A DNA stretch of 64,000 bases from Viola odorata. Its lineage: Eukaryota > Streptophyta > Magnoliopsida > Malpighiales > Violaceae. Below the pieces are notes generated by a model. It was not told where the DNA came from. It was given only the letters and a program-made list of their open reading frames with translations, and did no database searches. Shown one piece after another: positions 34,006 to 44,870 of this stretch. The DNA lies in the NCBI GenBank assembly GCA_963691705.1, contig OY829545.1, positions 43,573,475-43,637,474 of the forward strand. Reading direction: 5' to 3'. Positions within the stretch are counted from its first letter, which is position 1. The number at the start of each line of letters is the position of its first letter. Position numbers and translations under genes: made by a program.

Positions 34006-34388
34006 AAATTCATAAATTTTGGAAATGAAAATAAGTAAAAGAAAGAAAGAAAGAAATTTTGAAATTAATTAGAGTGTTTTTTGAATTTTTTAAATTAATT
34101 ATATTAATTTTCTCAATTTTTTAAATAGAAAATAAAAAAGTAGAGAAAAAAAGAAAAAAAATGGACAGAGGTATTGTTGGTTTTTACAACCGGGAAGAGA
34201 AAAAAACTGGTTATAGTAAGTGACTTTAACAGTTCCGTTAGTCAAAGTGGACGGAGACCAGCTTTTGCTCGGTCAACGTAGTACAGGGGAGGTGTAAAGG
34301 ACTTTTTGAAGGATATGGGAGGTTTTTGGTTTTCGCGGATAGTACAGGGGTGCTTTAAGCTATTTCCCATATATATATATATGTTAAA

Positions 34389-34462
34389 GCTTGCTTTGCC
34401 TCAGTGGTTGTGTATGCAACAAAATATTTAAAGGGAGGGTGGTTCAAATCCCCTCCCAAGCA
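34389..34462 (+). other. tRNA-like segment (possible SINE head or tRNA relic)
   Basis: TGCCTCAGTGGTTG resembles an A box and GGTTCAAATCC is a good B box 45 bases later. The segment opens with GCTTGCTT and closes with CCCAAGCA, and GGGAGGG pairs with CCCTCCC around the B box. A T-rich run follows. A proper cloverleaf with an anticodon arm is not apparent, so a functional tRNA is unlikely. Confidence 0.35.
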
Positions 34463-34597
34463 AATGTTATTTTTTTCTTTTTTATTTTAAATTTTAAAAA
34501 AAATTAAATTAAAATTATTAAAATAACATTTAATTAAGATAATTAGCAATTAGGGTTCCATTTCCACAAAAACAAATCTAAATTACATTGTCGCCTC

Positions 34598-34690
34598 TCG
34601 CTCACTCTCACCCTCACCGGTCGCCGCCCTTGCTCTCACCCTCACCGGTTGCCGCCCTCGCTCTCACCCTCACCGGTCGCTCCTCTCTCT
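34598..34690. repeat. 30-bp tandem repeat (three units)
   Basis: The unit CGCTCTCACCCTCACCGGTY is followed by GCCGCCCT and repeated three times in the 5' leader of the hAT gene. It explains a small open frame rich in Ser/Leu/Pro that is otherwise unsupported. Confidence 0.75.
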
Positions 34691-34789
34691 ACTCTCGTCG
34701 TCTCTCTCTATCGTCTCTCACGTCGTCTCTCTCACCTCTCGGAAGCTTATTGAAAGCATTTGCAAGGAACATAAAATCAAAATACAGGT

Positions 34790-35223
34790 GTGCTGTTGAA
34801 TTTCTTATGTATTCCTTGTTTTTGATACTTCCTTGTTTCCTCTTCATTTTATTTTAAAATTGTGGATTTATTTTGAGATTTCTTAAAATTGGAACAGGCT
34901 GTGTTTTAGTGCAAAGTTCAAGCACATTTCTGATTTTTTCAAGTTATGAAAAGAATTTATTTACGCAGTTAGTCGTATAATGCTTCATCTACTTTTACCA
35001 TCCCCTCATTTTGGACATATGTTCCATTCATAGCTGAGTTTGTGGTAGCAGTAGCACCATTCCTAAACATATGTATCCAGTTATCAAAGCAGCCTCTAAA
35101 CTATTAGATTAAATCCTGGAACTAACCTATCCTCTTTTACATAAAACCAAACTTAAATCCTGGAACTATTATTTTTGCTTGTGCTTATGTTTGATGTGGT
35201 TGTTTCTTTTATCTTTTGTATAG
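34790..35223 (+). other. Candidate 5' leader intron of the hAT transposase gene
   Basis: A donor-like CAG/GTGTGC at about 34788 and an acceptor TTTTGTATAG ending exactly before the ATG at 35224 suggest a leader intron. The sequence between is AT-rich with no coding support. Confidence 0.45.
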
Positions 35224-37371
35224 ATGTCGGGGTCTCCTATGATTGAGACTGAGGCTTCATCTACGCAACAAAGGGAGATTCCATCGCAACCGACCGTGGA
35301 GGCAGACATAGTGCAAGGAAACCAAGAGACACAAGAAACCGAGTTAAAGAAAAGAAAAGAAAGGTCATTTGTGTGGAGTCATGTCATAAAGTTTACGAAT
35401 CGAAAAAATGAAGAAAAGGTATGTTGTAATTTTTGTGGAAAGAATGAGTATAAGTATGACTCTAGTAATAATGGCACAACTGCAATTAGGAAGCACTTGC
35501 TTAACTGTAAGAAAGGACCATACTTTAAATCATCTAAAGTCGAGAGTAGTGTGTCAGGGGGTCAATCTCTGTTAAATTTGAATCAGAGTAACGAGAGTGT
35601 GTGAGTTACATGGAATTTTGATCAGAACATGTGTAGGAAAGCATTGACATACATGATTATTGTTGATGAAAAACCTTTTAAAATGGTTGAGGGTAAAGGT
35701 TTTAGGTACTTTTGTTCTGAAATGCAGCCGAAGTTTGTAATACCTTCACGATTTACTGTAGCAAGGGATTGTTATAAGATGTTTGTGGAGGAAAGGTTGA
35801 AGCTAAAAAGTAGCTTGTCATTTAACTGTAGGAAGGTCAGTCTTACTACAGATATATGGACATCCAATCAAAAGATTAATTACTTGTGCCTGACTGCTTA
35901 TTATATTGACTCAAATTGGAAGTTACAAAAAAGAATTATTAATTTTTGTCCAATTTCTAGTCTTAAAGGAGAGGTCATTGGTAAATTGATTGAGAAATGT
36001 TTATTGGAGTGGGGTATTGATAAGGTTATGACTGTAACGGTTGATAATGCTAGTTCAAATGATGTTACGGTGGATTATTTGAAAAAATGAGTCAATTATT
36101 GGAAGGGTAGTGTTTTGAATGGGGACTTTCTACATATGAGGTGTGTTGCACATATAATGAATTTGGTAGTTAGTGATGGGCTAAAAATTGCTACTCCTTC
36201 AATTATTCGAGATCGAAATGCTATTAGATACTTGAGGCAATCCCCTAATAGGTATGAAAAATTCAAAGCATGTGTTGCGGAAGAAAGGATAGCTAGTGAA
36301 GCTATGTTATGTCTTGATGTGTGCACCCGTTGGAACTCGACTTATTTGATGTTAGAAACAGCCTTGAAATTACAGTCTACTTTTGATAGATATGCGGGGT
36401 TGGATTCTAATTTTAAATGTGAAGTTGGTGAGGATGAAGAACTTGATTGTAGAAAGGGTATTCCAAAGGAAGAAGATTGGATTCATATCAAGAACATGAT
36501 TAGATTTTTGAAATGTTTCTACATGCTTACTTTACATGTTTCAGGTACTAAATACACTACTTCGAACATTTGTTTGAATAAGGTGAGTGAGGTTGATTTT
36601 AGGTTGAAACAAATGTGTAATAATGTTGATCTTGAGGTGGCTGAAATGGCATTGCAAATGAAAAAAAAGTGTGACAAATATTGGGGCAATCCAGAAAAAA
36701 TTAATATCGTGTTGCTTATTACGGTCGTGTTAGATCCAAGGTACAAATTGGGTTACGCGAATTTTCTGATTAACAACATGTATGAGTTTATCAATGTTAT
36801 GGTGTTAGTTGAAAATGTTGGAAGGAAACTTAAAGCACTGTTTGAGGAGTATGAAAGAGAGAATAGCAACTCCAATGTCAATGCAATTGCAGAAGCTTCC
36901 TCTTCTATGGATGTTGAATCAGTAGCATTGTCATTAGATTTTGATGATATTATTGATGGTGACTATGGATCAATATCATATGCTTATGAATATAAATATC
37001 CAAAAGAAAAGGCTCAAAGAGAGGTAGGACCGAAAAAATCAGAATTAGATCGTTATCTTGAGGAAGAAACGATAGAGACTTCTGAATCTTTTGACATTTT
37101 GGAGTGGTGGAAGGTTAACAGTGTTCGGTTTCCTACTATGTCATTGATAGCACAGGATGTGTTGGCTATTCAGACTTCTACCGTCGCATCAGAATCTGCA
37201 TTTAGTTGTAGTGGTCGCATCCTTGATGATTTTCGAAGCTCTTTATCCGCAAAACTTATAGAGGCACTTGTTTGCACTGAAGATTGGTTGAGAGCACCAA
37301 CTTATGATTATCATTGTATGACTGAAGAGATGAACAAAGATGTTGATGAGCTTGAGAAAGGTAATATTTAA
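35224..37371 (+). pseudogene. hAT transposase with two in-frame stops
   Basis: One continuous reading frame of 716 codons is interrupted only by TGA at 35602-35604 and TGA at 36088-36090. A BED zinc finger lies at residues about 48-100 (FVWSHVIKF, CCNFCG, HLLNC). The RNase H-fold catalytic core has TTDIWTSNQ near 35855 and TVDNASSND near 36041, supplying two of the acidic residues. The insertion domain with a DUF4413-like FYMLTLHVSGTKYTTSN lies near 36520. The C-terminal hAT dimerisation domain (LDRYLEEE, FDILEWWKVN, QTSTVASESAFS) lies near 37050-37230. It would bind the terminal repeats and cut and paste the element. The second TGA replaces a probable Arg (CGA), so methylation-driven decay is likely. 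Confidence 0.88.
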
Positions 37372-37735
37372 GTTTTAATATTTTTCGCTATGAATTGGTT
37401 ATTTATCATGTGAACGTGATTAATTTTAATCATCTGTCAATGGCAGCCCTCGCGGACGTTAAATTTGCACCTCCAGTGATGGATATTTTTTCTTGAGGAT
37501 TTTAATCGATGGTTGCAGGTTAGTCAAGTTCTTATTTAATTTGATGTGCTTTTGGAAACAATGTACTCAAAGAATGCTTTTAAATTAGAACTGTTGGTAT
37601 AAATATATACGCATTCATATCTTTGTTTGCTTATAGCCATATGTGATGTGTTTTCTCTTGACATGCATACTGGAAATAGAACATTTAGTAAAGCATAACT
37701 ACCAAAATAATTAATTGTATCATTTTCCTTGTCAG
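37372..37735 (+). other. hAT 3' region, truncated
   Basis: Non-coding. It includes a possible 3' intron junction (GGCAG near 37445) as seen behind many hAT genes, then AT-rich sequence. No terminal inverted repeat is visible, and element D starts at about 37736. Confidence 0.45.
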
Positions 37736-37779
37736 GACTCGTCTTCGAATCCATTCCTTCAAGCTCCTCGTTGTTTGCA

Positions 37780-38732
37780 TTATAAAGAGTTAAATCATTA
37801 ATATGAAACGAGTTGCTTATGGATCCATATCACTCGGTAAATCAAGGATATAAGCATTGGTATTGATCCGGTGAAGGATTTCAAAAGGTCCATCGCCACA
37901 GGGGCTCAATTTCCCTTGTCGTTGTTGAAGAAATCTATCCTTGCGCCAATGCAACCAAACCCATTATCCCGACTCAACAGATGTAGGCGTCTTGCCCTTG
38001 TTTCGCTTGTTGGTCACTCTTTCGTTCATTGTTTCGATGTTCTTCCGCACTTGCTCGTGCAACTTCTTGACCTCTTCCGCCTTGGTTTCGCCATCTAAAC
38101 ACTTAAGAACACTCAATGGCAACGGTAAGAGATCAAGAGGGGTTAGGGGTTGAAACCTATATACCACCTTAAATGAAGAAAAACCAATGGTAGAATGATG
38201 TGTATGGTTATATGCAAATTCAATGAAAGCAATTCTATCTTCCCATCTAGTGTCATACGTGTCAATCATGACTCGTAGCAATGGCCATAAAGTCCTATTC
38301 ACCACTTCTATTTGTCCATCCGTTTGAGGATGACAAGTAGTGGAGAAGGGAAGTTTAGTGTCGAGTTGGGACCACAATGTGTGCCAAAAATGACTCAAAA
38401 ATTTGGTATCTCAATCACTCACAATGTTCCTAGGCATGTCATGCAAACACATAATATGTTGAAAGAATAAATGAGTAATGCGAATGGCATCATGAGTTTT
38501 TACACATGGAACGAAATGAGCCATTTTAGAAAAGCGGTCAACAACAACAAGAAATAGAATCATTACCGTGCTTAGACCTTGGCAGCCCTATAATAAAATC
38601 CATCGACAAATCAATCAAATGATGGCTAGCTGCGGGAAATGGCATGTAAGATGCATCAGATGTAGACTTAGCCCTTTTACACACAAGGCATCTAGCAATT
38701 ACTTTTGTCACATCAATTTTCATTTTCAGCAA
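37780..38732 (-). pseudogene. Integrase of element D
   Basis: Zinc-region remnant CLVCKRAKST and core start [13 protein letters not shown] (38732-38538), then after a stretch with shifts the core end HPQTDGQIEVVNRTL near 38340. The C-terminal part with SFKVVYRFQPLTPLDLLP follows, then a frame change near 37962, then a final module whose words DGPFEIL and HINDLTLY can be read near 37890 and 37795. At least two frameshifts and stops are present. I see no chromodomain after it, which would be expected in an intact chromovirus. Confidence 0.75.
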
Positions 38733-38988
38733 AAGAAATACACTTTCAATGCATGTAACATTTTAGTAACACCAAAATTTCCATTTAATCCACCCTCATG
38801 GGCTTCCAACACAAGCAATTCTCAAATGCTAAAATTAGGTATGTAAAGCCGTTTATGTTTGAATAAAAATCCGTCATGCTTCACAAAATGCAAGTAGGGT
38901 CTTTTATCGCATGCTAGTAAATCCTCATCATGTTCATAAAGGTCTACTAGATGTGCAAAATAAAAAATCTTAGCATTAAGGGATGAAA

Positions 38989-40439
38989 TTAGCATGTACC
39001 TCCTTGAGAGTGCATCGACAATCGCATTTTCCTTGCCTTGTTTGTACTTGATGTGTAAGGAAATACTTCAATGAACTTCATCCACTTAGCATGCCGCTTG
39101 TTGAGCTTCGCTTGTCCTTGGAGGAATTTTAGGCTCCAATGGTCGGTGTGGATGACAAATTGACTAGGAAGAAGGTAGTGTTCCCACACCATCAAGGATC
39201 TTACAAGCGCATATAACTCGCGATCATAGGTGGAATAGTTGAGTTGGGCACCGTTGAGCTTCTCACTAAAATAGGCGATGGGGTGCCCTTCTTGGGTAAG
39301 TACGACTCCAATGCAGATGCCACTAGCGTCACACTCAAGCTCAAAAGCCTTGTTGAAGTCGGGAAGTGCAAGAATAGGGCTACGCATGAGGCGTCCCTTA
39401 AGCTCTTGGAAGGCTTCCTCTTGTCTTACACCCCACTCAAAAGTCATATTCTTCTTGGTTAGTTCATTGAGTAGTGTGACAATGGTGGAGAAATTTAGTA
39501 CGAAGCACCAGTAGAAGCTAGCTAAACCATGGAAGGATCTAACTTCACTTGCATTCTTAGGTTGCGGACATTCCTTGATGGCCTTCATTTTCTCCTCATC
39601 CACTTGAACTCCTCCTACACTCACCACAAAACCAAGGAAATTCACACTATCCAAATAAAATTCACATTTAGATAGCTTCGCATACAACTTGTGAGCGTGA
39701 AGGGTGGTAAGTACGGTGCGCAAGTGTGTGACATGCTCGTCAAGTGAATGACTATAGATTAAGATATCATAAAAATACACAACCACATACATTCCAATAA
39801 ATTCATGCAAGACATGATTCATTAATCGCATGAAAGTGCTAGGTGCATTAGAGAGGCCGAAAGGCATTACCATCAATTCATACAAACCGTGTTTGGTTTT
39901 GAATGCGGTTTTCTACTCGTCCCCTTCGTGCATGCGTATTTGATGGTACACATCAAATAAATTTTGGAATAAACCTTGCTACCACTCAACTCATCCAACA
40001 TATCATCAAGGCGTGGAATAGGATGACGATACCTTACAGTGATCTTATTGATAACGTGACATTCTACACACATCCTCCAAGTACCATCCTTCTTCGGCAC
40101 AAGTATGATGGGTACAACACAAGGTGACATACTTTCCCGGACGTAACCCTTGCTCATGAGATCATCTACTTGCCGTTGTAATTCTTTGGTCTCTTGGGGA
40201 TTGCATCGGTAGGTCAGTCTATTAGGCAATGCGAATCCCAGAATGAGGTCTATTTTGTGTTCAATGCCTCGGATGGGTGGTAATTCACTTGGCATCTCCT
40301 TTGGAAATACATCCTCAAAATCCTGGAAAAGTGAAACAAGTGGACTAGGTAGGGAAGAAAGATTAGAGTCAACATTTAAGCAATGTGCTTTGTACCTAAG
40401 TACAAGGCACATTTTGTTAGAATGCAATGCATGCCTCAC
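38989..40439 (-). pseudogene. Reverse transcriptase and RNase H of element D (catalytic site mutated)
   Basis: From 40439 on minus: a post-protease linker, then RT with KDGTWRMCVECHVIN near 40090, PRLDDMLDELSGSKVYSKI near 40010, and a frameshift near 39890. [17 protein letters not shown] lies near 39860 and the catalytic region [12 protein letters not shown] near 39780. The expected F-D-D box reads F-Y-D, so the first Asp of the pair is lost. The RNase H region ([38 protein letters not shown]) runs to about 39090. The substitution plus the shift make the enzyme inactive. Confidence 0.85.
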
Positions 40440-40503
40440 ATCCCTTCCCTTTTCAAACGCACTCAGTGATTTAAGCTCACCCTCTCAACCATGCTTGCTC
40501 TTT

Positions 40504-42828
40504 TCATGGCATCTCTATCTTACCCTTTTTCTCTCCACTCTTTTTCCCTCGCAATTGCTCTTGCTCACAACCATTACCATGCTTACATTTTTCATGGCTT
40601 GTTTTACACCCTCGGCTTACTTTCTTCTCTCCACTCTTCTTCTCTCTCAATTTTCTCACTATATGGAACTTGGTGCTAGCCTTTTCCATTTGCCTTTGGT
40701 CCTTACGGACTTGAGATGGTGAAAGCGGTGGAATGCTAAATTTCTTACCGCGATGTGTAAGCTGAATTTTATTGGTGCGCCCATCATGAATCACGTTCCT
40801 ATCAAATTGCCATGGGCGATCGAAGAGGAGATGACTAGCATCCATCGGTACTACATCACACAAACGCTCATCCTCATACCTACCCATCTTAAAACTTAGA
40901 AGGACTTGCTCCTTGACCATAACCTCTCTATCATCATTAAACCAATTGAGTGAATAAGGCTTAGGATGCGATGTCATTGGCAAATTCAGCTTGCTCACCA
41001 AGATATGACTCGCGACATCTACAACACTACCATTATCAACAATCATAGACACAATCTTGCGTACCTCACAATAAGAATGAAAGAGATTCTCCCTTTGTTC
41101 ATCACATACGACCTCCAACTTGGCGTGTGCATTCAAAATCCTCCGCACAACTAAAGTCATTACCGAAGCCGGGCTAATCTCCTCTTCATCACTACTCATT
41201 GCCTCTTCCTCCTCTCCACAATTTTCCTCACTAGGCAACTCTTCTCCCTCACTATCGGTCTCATATACCCTTTCCCTAATAACAATCACACGACGGTTTA
41301 GGCACTCGGATGAAATGTGCCCTCTCCCTCGATACTTGAAGCATTCAATATTGGAAGAGTGTTTTCTAGGTAGTGGATTGGAGGTGGGGTGGTTGGATGG
41401 TTTCGGTGTAGGGTTAGGAGGGTTAGGCTTAGTGAAAAGTGTGTAAGGCTTTGGTGTAGAGGGGGTTGTTTTGGTGTAAGGTAAGGCCTTTGGTTGGTCT
41501 TTTTGGTAAGCTTTCCATGGCGGCTTAGAAGAAGATGAGTAGGTATTGGAGGGGTTGGTGTTTCGGCTAGGGATTTTTTTTCTTTTGGCGGCTTCGTATG
41601 CTTCTACCTTTAGAGCGTAGTGTAGCATAGGTTGTAAATTTTCAAAATCTCGTAACTCAAGCTTGTATTTAATTTTCTCATTTACACCATTCAAAAAACG
41701 AGACATAGTTACCTCTTCATCTTCATGTGTGTCGGTTTGTGTGAGAACATATTCAAGTTCATTGTAATAGTCCCCCACGGATTTTGACCCTTGCTTGAGA
41801 CCTTGCAATTGGTCTTGCAAGTCTCGTTTATAGTACGATGGCACAAACCTTTCCCTCATTACTTGCTTCATTTCTTCCTAAGTTCGGATGGTTCTTGCCC
41901 CATGCCTCTCCCTACATACTTTCTCCCACCAAGTCACGACATAACTATAAAACTCCATTGCGGCAAGCTTCACCTTTTTACCCTCCGAATATTGGTGGCA
42001 ATTAAAAATACGTTGAATTTTGCCCTCCCATTTAATATATTCCGAAGGGTCGGTAGTACGCTCAAAGGTTGGAATTTGTACCTTAATGTTACTCAAGTTA
42101 TCATCAAACTGTGGCTCTGGAAACCTTCCCTTTCTTCCCCTATTCAAGAGCTCCCACTCCTCATAATCATTAAAATTATCATTTGCTTCTTCATACAAAT
42201 TCTTATAGAATTCACTCTCATGGTAAGGAGTAGTGCACCCTTGTAGGTGAGGAACTAAGGTTCGATCGTTGGTAGTGGAAGTACCTTCACCTTGGTGAGG
42301 CACTCTCTTACCAGTAGCTAATGGCATGCCGTTAGGGGCTAACGACATACCGCTAGTTGCAGGGTTGCTGGTGGGATGAGGGCCATGGCCCTGCGGCGGC
42401 CTGGTGGCATGGCTGTTGTGGCATTGAGCATTGTAACCTTGAGCTCGGAGATCTCTAAGCACAAAGGCATGTGCTTCGACATTGGCACGACCTTGTCCTT
42501 AGGGACCCGTGGTAAGGATGTTGGGAAAGCCTCGGTTGGCCACCCTCTTGTCTCTTCCATACTCATTATCGCTATCATACCTATTTGACTCAGTCTCGCA
42601 TGTAACACGATCCTTGTTTGGTTCTTCGCATGGCTTAAATACCATGGTTTTAGAATTCACTAGCCCAATAGTAGCCTCGGCGGGCTTGCCTTGTGCCAAC
42701 ATGAAGGATTGAAACATCTCCTTCAACTCAACTTGGCCACGTTCCATTGCCTCAATCTTAGCCAAAAAAGAATGGCTCGCCTCATTGGATTTGGTGTCAT
42801 TGTTTCCCACTACACTTTCATCGGACAT
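40504..42828 (-). pseudogene. Gag and protease of element D
   Basis: One minus-strand frame from MSDESVVGN at 42828, interrupted by TAA at 42499-42501 (likely CAA) and TAG at 41878-41880, where relatives have Trp (TGG). The capsid domain (KWEGKIQRIFNCHQY, AMEFYSYVVTWWEKV, RERFVPSYYKRDLQDQLQGLKQG) spans about 42090-41640. A basic Pro/Thr/Asn-rich linker follows. The zinc knuckle near 41350 reads CFKYRGRGHISSEC, with the second Cys replaced by Tyr. The protease near 41030 has MIVDNGSVVDVAS and then LLFDRPWQFDRNVIHDG. It ends in a Lys/Glu-rich tail. The stops and the damaged zinc finger indicate an inactive copy. Confidence 0.82.
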
Positions 42829-43805
42829 AATGAAAGTTTTGTACCTGCATAAGTAGCAAATATTAGTGAAAAAATATCTTCCTCACGTGTTTAAGCACTT
42901 GTAAAAATTGTTCTCAGAAATCTCTCAATTCTTGGTTCTGAATAGGTGCTTACAAGTTATGCGCGTAAGGTTGCTCGATTCAAAAGTTCACTATCGATCA
43001 ATCCTTTCATTTTAAATAACCACCACAAGACTCAACAAGAAAAACAACAATTATGAGACTCAAAGAGGCAAAAGAAGGAAAACTGAAATGCAAACAAGAC
43101 TCAAGGAATGAAACGCTGAAATTGTGATTTAACAAGAAATAGATCAAGAATTAAATCAGCTCAATCCTTTTTCTTTCTCTTTTTTTCGTTCTTTTTCTTT
43201 CTTTGCAATTGTTAGTTACTGCTAGAACAAAAGAAGAAAATTGCAGCAACTTCTTTTGATAATTCCTCTTGTATATTACCAAAAGAGGTAAGTTGTGTAA
43301 GTGAGTGAGTGTAAAGGAATAAAAATTGATTGTTGTTGATTCAGTAAACATAATTTAAATGTAAACAGATGACAGGAATGGATCAAACACCAATTTTTCC
43401 ACAACCAGCTCAAGAACTCTCAACAACACATTTGATTGTTCTTGGCTGGAAATTCTGATTTGTTTCGAAAATTGGAAAACAAATGTTGAAAAATATACAA
43501 TTGACTCTAATAACTTTTTAAGACTCAGCACAACTAGTTTCAACCAAGAAGGAAGAATAAAACTCAGTTGAAAATCAATGAAAAAGATGCCAGCGTGATG
43601 AACACCAAGAACACCAAAATCTAAAAATTTGCAACTTTCAAACTCAGTGCTCGAATGGCTTAAAACTTCACCAATAGCTCAGGAACTCAAGAAAAACGTT
43701 GATCACACAATAACAATGATTTCCTGACAGAGATTTTGCAAAGATTTTGATACAAAATTAAAAACCCAAACTGATAACTTAAGGCAGCAAAGCTCCATTA
43801 CCACT
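42829..43805 (-). other. Leader of element D between primer site and gag
   Basis: Almost 1 kb of AT-rich sequence without coding support. The primer site lies at its right end (about 43790-43804 on minus, AGTGGTAATGGAGC). A candidate splice acceptor CATAAT precedes gag. Runs of TTCTTTTT at 43160-43205 are low complexity. Confidence 0.55.
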
Positions 43806-44312
43806 TGATACGACCCAAGCTCTTTTTGAATGAGCTGGAATGTATGAGCTTTACGGATTGAACCTAGCTCAAGTTACCCAACAAAGCTCAATCTATTGCA
43901 AACAAAAATAAGGAGAATCGCGGAAGGCAAAGAGAAGAAGATTGCATCGGAAAGAGAGAAACGTGAAGAACAGAAAATGGGCTAAATAACGATGGATTCA
44001 CAGTTAGAAATTCAAATCCGAAATGATCAAAAAACAATAAACAATCAAACCCAACTTGTAATTAATCATCCACTAATGGGAATCCAAGATATTCAATCAA
44101 TACACAAATAACCAAAAGTTCTTACCATTATCAACAAAAACAACAAACCAAAGCTTGAAGACAAAGGGTATTTTACTTTCAAGGAATCAAGGAGTCTCCT
44201 AGACTTGATTCTCACAAGGTGAGTTTAAGGTGTTTAGAGGGAGGAGTATTCTCAACTCAAGCAATAAACACTCACTTAGACAAAAACTGAGGAAGGAGAG
44301 AAAAGAACTAGC

Positions 44313-44320
44313 TATTTATA
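44313..44320 (-). promoter_or_regulatory. TATA box of element D LTR
   Basis: TATAAATA on minus inside TTGTATAAATAGC, the strongest core-promoter match in the LTR, with the paired palindromes immediately upstream. Confidence 0.65.
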
Positions 44321-44372
44321 CAAGGTTTGCAAAAAGGACAATTTTTGACAAAACTTGGAAATTAAACTGGAG

Positions 44373-44515
44373 CTAATGGTATGTCGTTAATGGCCTTAAC
44401 GACATGTCGTTAGCTTTGGCTTTTAATTATCCAAAACTTGAAAATTTTCCAAAATTTGCCAAATAAAACTAGGTCTAACGGTATGCTGTTAAGGACACTA
44501 ATGAGATGTCGTTAG
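44373..44515. repeat. Two pairs of 18-bp palindromes in LTR D
   Basis: Copies of CTAACGACATGTCGTTAG with few mismatches start at 44373, 44396, 44475 and 44498. Within each pair the offset is 23 bp. A third pair lies in gag at 42318 and 42339 (offset 21). Confidence 0.82.
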
Positions 44516-44870
44516 GCAATTTTCTAGGATTATTGAACTTGTGTTCTCGAGGCTCCGTGCACGCTTCTCGGCACCTGGCATGGTGTGCGACAATCATTAA
44601 AGTCCGGCCTTCGTCTTGAAGCACATCCTTACTCATCTTGGCCTCAATCCATAGGGTGATCTTCTTGGTCATGCTCCTTGTTATTGGCCCTCTTGGCACC
44701 ATATCTCGCTCTTCAAGCTTTAAGGTAGACGTGATCGCATCAAACCCCCTTTCTCTTATACATGCGAAGAGGGTTGGAAAGGGTCCAACTCATTTGGTCT
44801 CCCGCCTAGTTCACTAAGATAGGACATCTGTCCACCAAATGCCAAACAACACGCTCTGACACCTGTGTCA

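Larger units (their letters stand above)
32839..34368. mobile_element. Long terminal-inverted-repeat element (non-autonomous, MULE-like)
   Basis: The arms 32839-33003 and 34204-34368 are near-perfect inverted repeats of about 165 bp starting GGGAAATAGCTTAAAGCAC. The flanks are AT-rich (left TATATATAG, right ATATATATA), compatible with a 9-bp duplication as in Mutator-like elements but ambiguous in a TA repeat. No transposase is inside. The interior is pyrimidine-rich on the left, G/T-rich in the middle and A/G-rich on the right. It is nested in the 5' part of the hAT element. Confidence 0.85.
32649..37735 (+). mobile_element. hAT (Ac-like) transposon, right end missing
   Basis: The left terminus TAGGGGTGTGCAAAAACCG followed by many GAACCGAACC-type words (32649-32830) is typical of plant Ac-like hAT elements. 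The transposase gene of that superfamily lies at 35224-37371 in the same orientation. The expected right terminus (reverse complement, ending CACCCCTA) is not found before element D begins near 37736, so the right end appears deleted. A 1.53-kb inverted-repeat element is inserted at 32839. Right boundary approximate. Confidence 0.7.
37736..44870 (-). mobile_element. Ty3/gypsy element D (chromovirus-like), 3' LTR missing
   Basis: On minus: LTR (44870-43806), primer site (TGGTAATGGAGC, close to the initiator-Met type TGGTATCAGAGC), leader, gag (42828 to about 41200), protease, RT-RNase H (40439-38989) and integrase (38732 to about 37780). No second LTR is found at the left end, where the hAT sequence abuts. 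Protein order and motifs, including FDRPWQFDRNVIHDG after protease, resemble the chromovirus branch, but no chromodomain is recognised. Confidence 0.75.
43806..44870 (-). repeat. 5' LTR of element D
   Basis: On plus it starts TGATACGACCC and appears to end CACCTGTGTCA (TGACAC...GTATCA on minus), 1,065 bp. On minus a TATAAATA box lies at 44313-44320. Two pairs of 18-bp palindromes (44373 and 44396; 44475 and 44498) stand 53-195 bp upstream of it. The right boundary is inferred from TG/CA ends only, since no second LTR is available for comparison. Confidence 0.6.

Noticed and set aside
33513..34013. Minus-strand frame of 166 codons rich in Phe, His, Ser and Arg
   Set aside because: It is a by-product of the AGATCT array and the A/G-rich repeats in the inverted-repeat element, with no domain or codon signal.
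34389..34462. Functional tRNA gene
   Set aside because: A and B boxes are present but a cloverleaf with an anticodon stem is not evident, and the segment is embedded in a transposon.
34588..34857. Small Ser/Leu-rich protein gene in the hAT leader
   Set aside because: The frame is generated by a 30-bp tandem repeat and a following hydrophobic AT-rich stretch. More likely leader and intron.
37400..37760. 3' LTR of element D
   Set aside because: I looked for a copy of the 43806-44870 LTR at the left end of D and found no matching TGACAC start, palindrome pair or TATA region.
37500..37760. Right terminal inverted repeat of the hAT
   Set aside because: No sequence ending CACACCCCTA is seen before element D, so the right end is treated as deleted.
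44475..44702. Small minus-strand protein gene in LTR D
   Set aside because: It overlaps the palindrome pair and lies within LTR U3. No support beyond an open frame.
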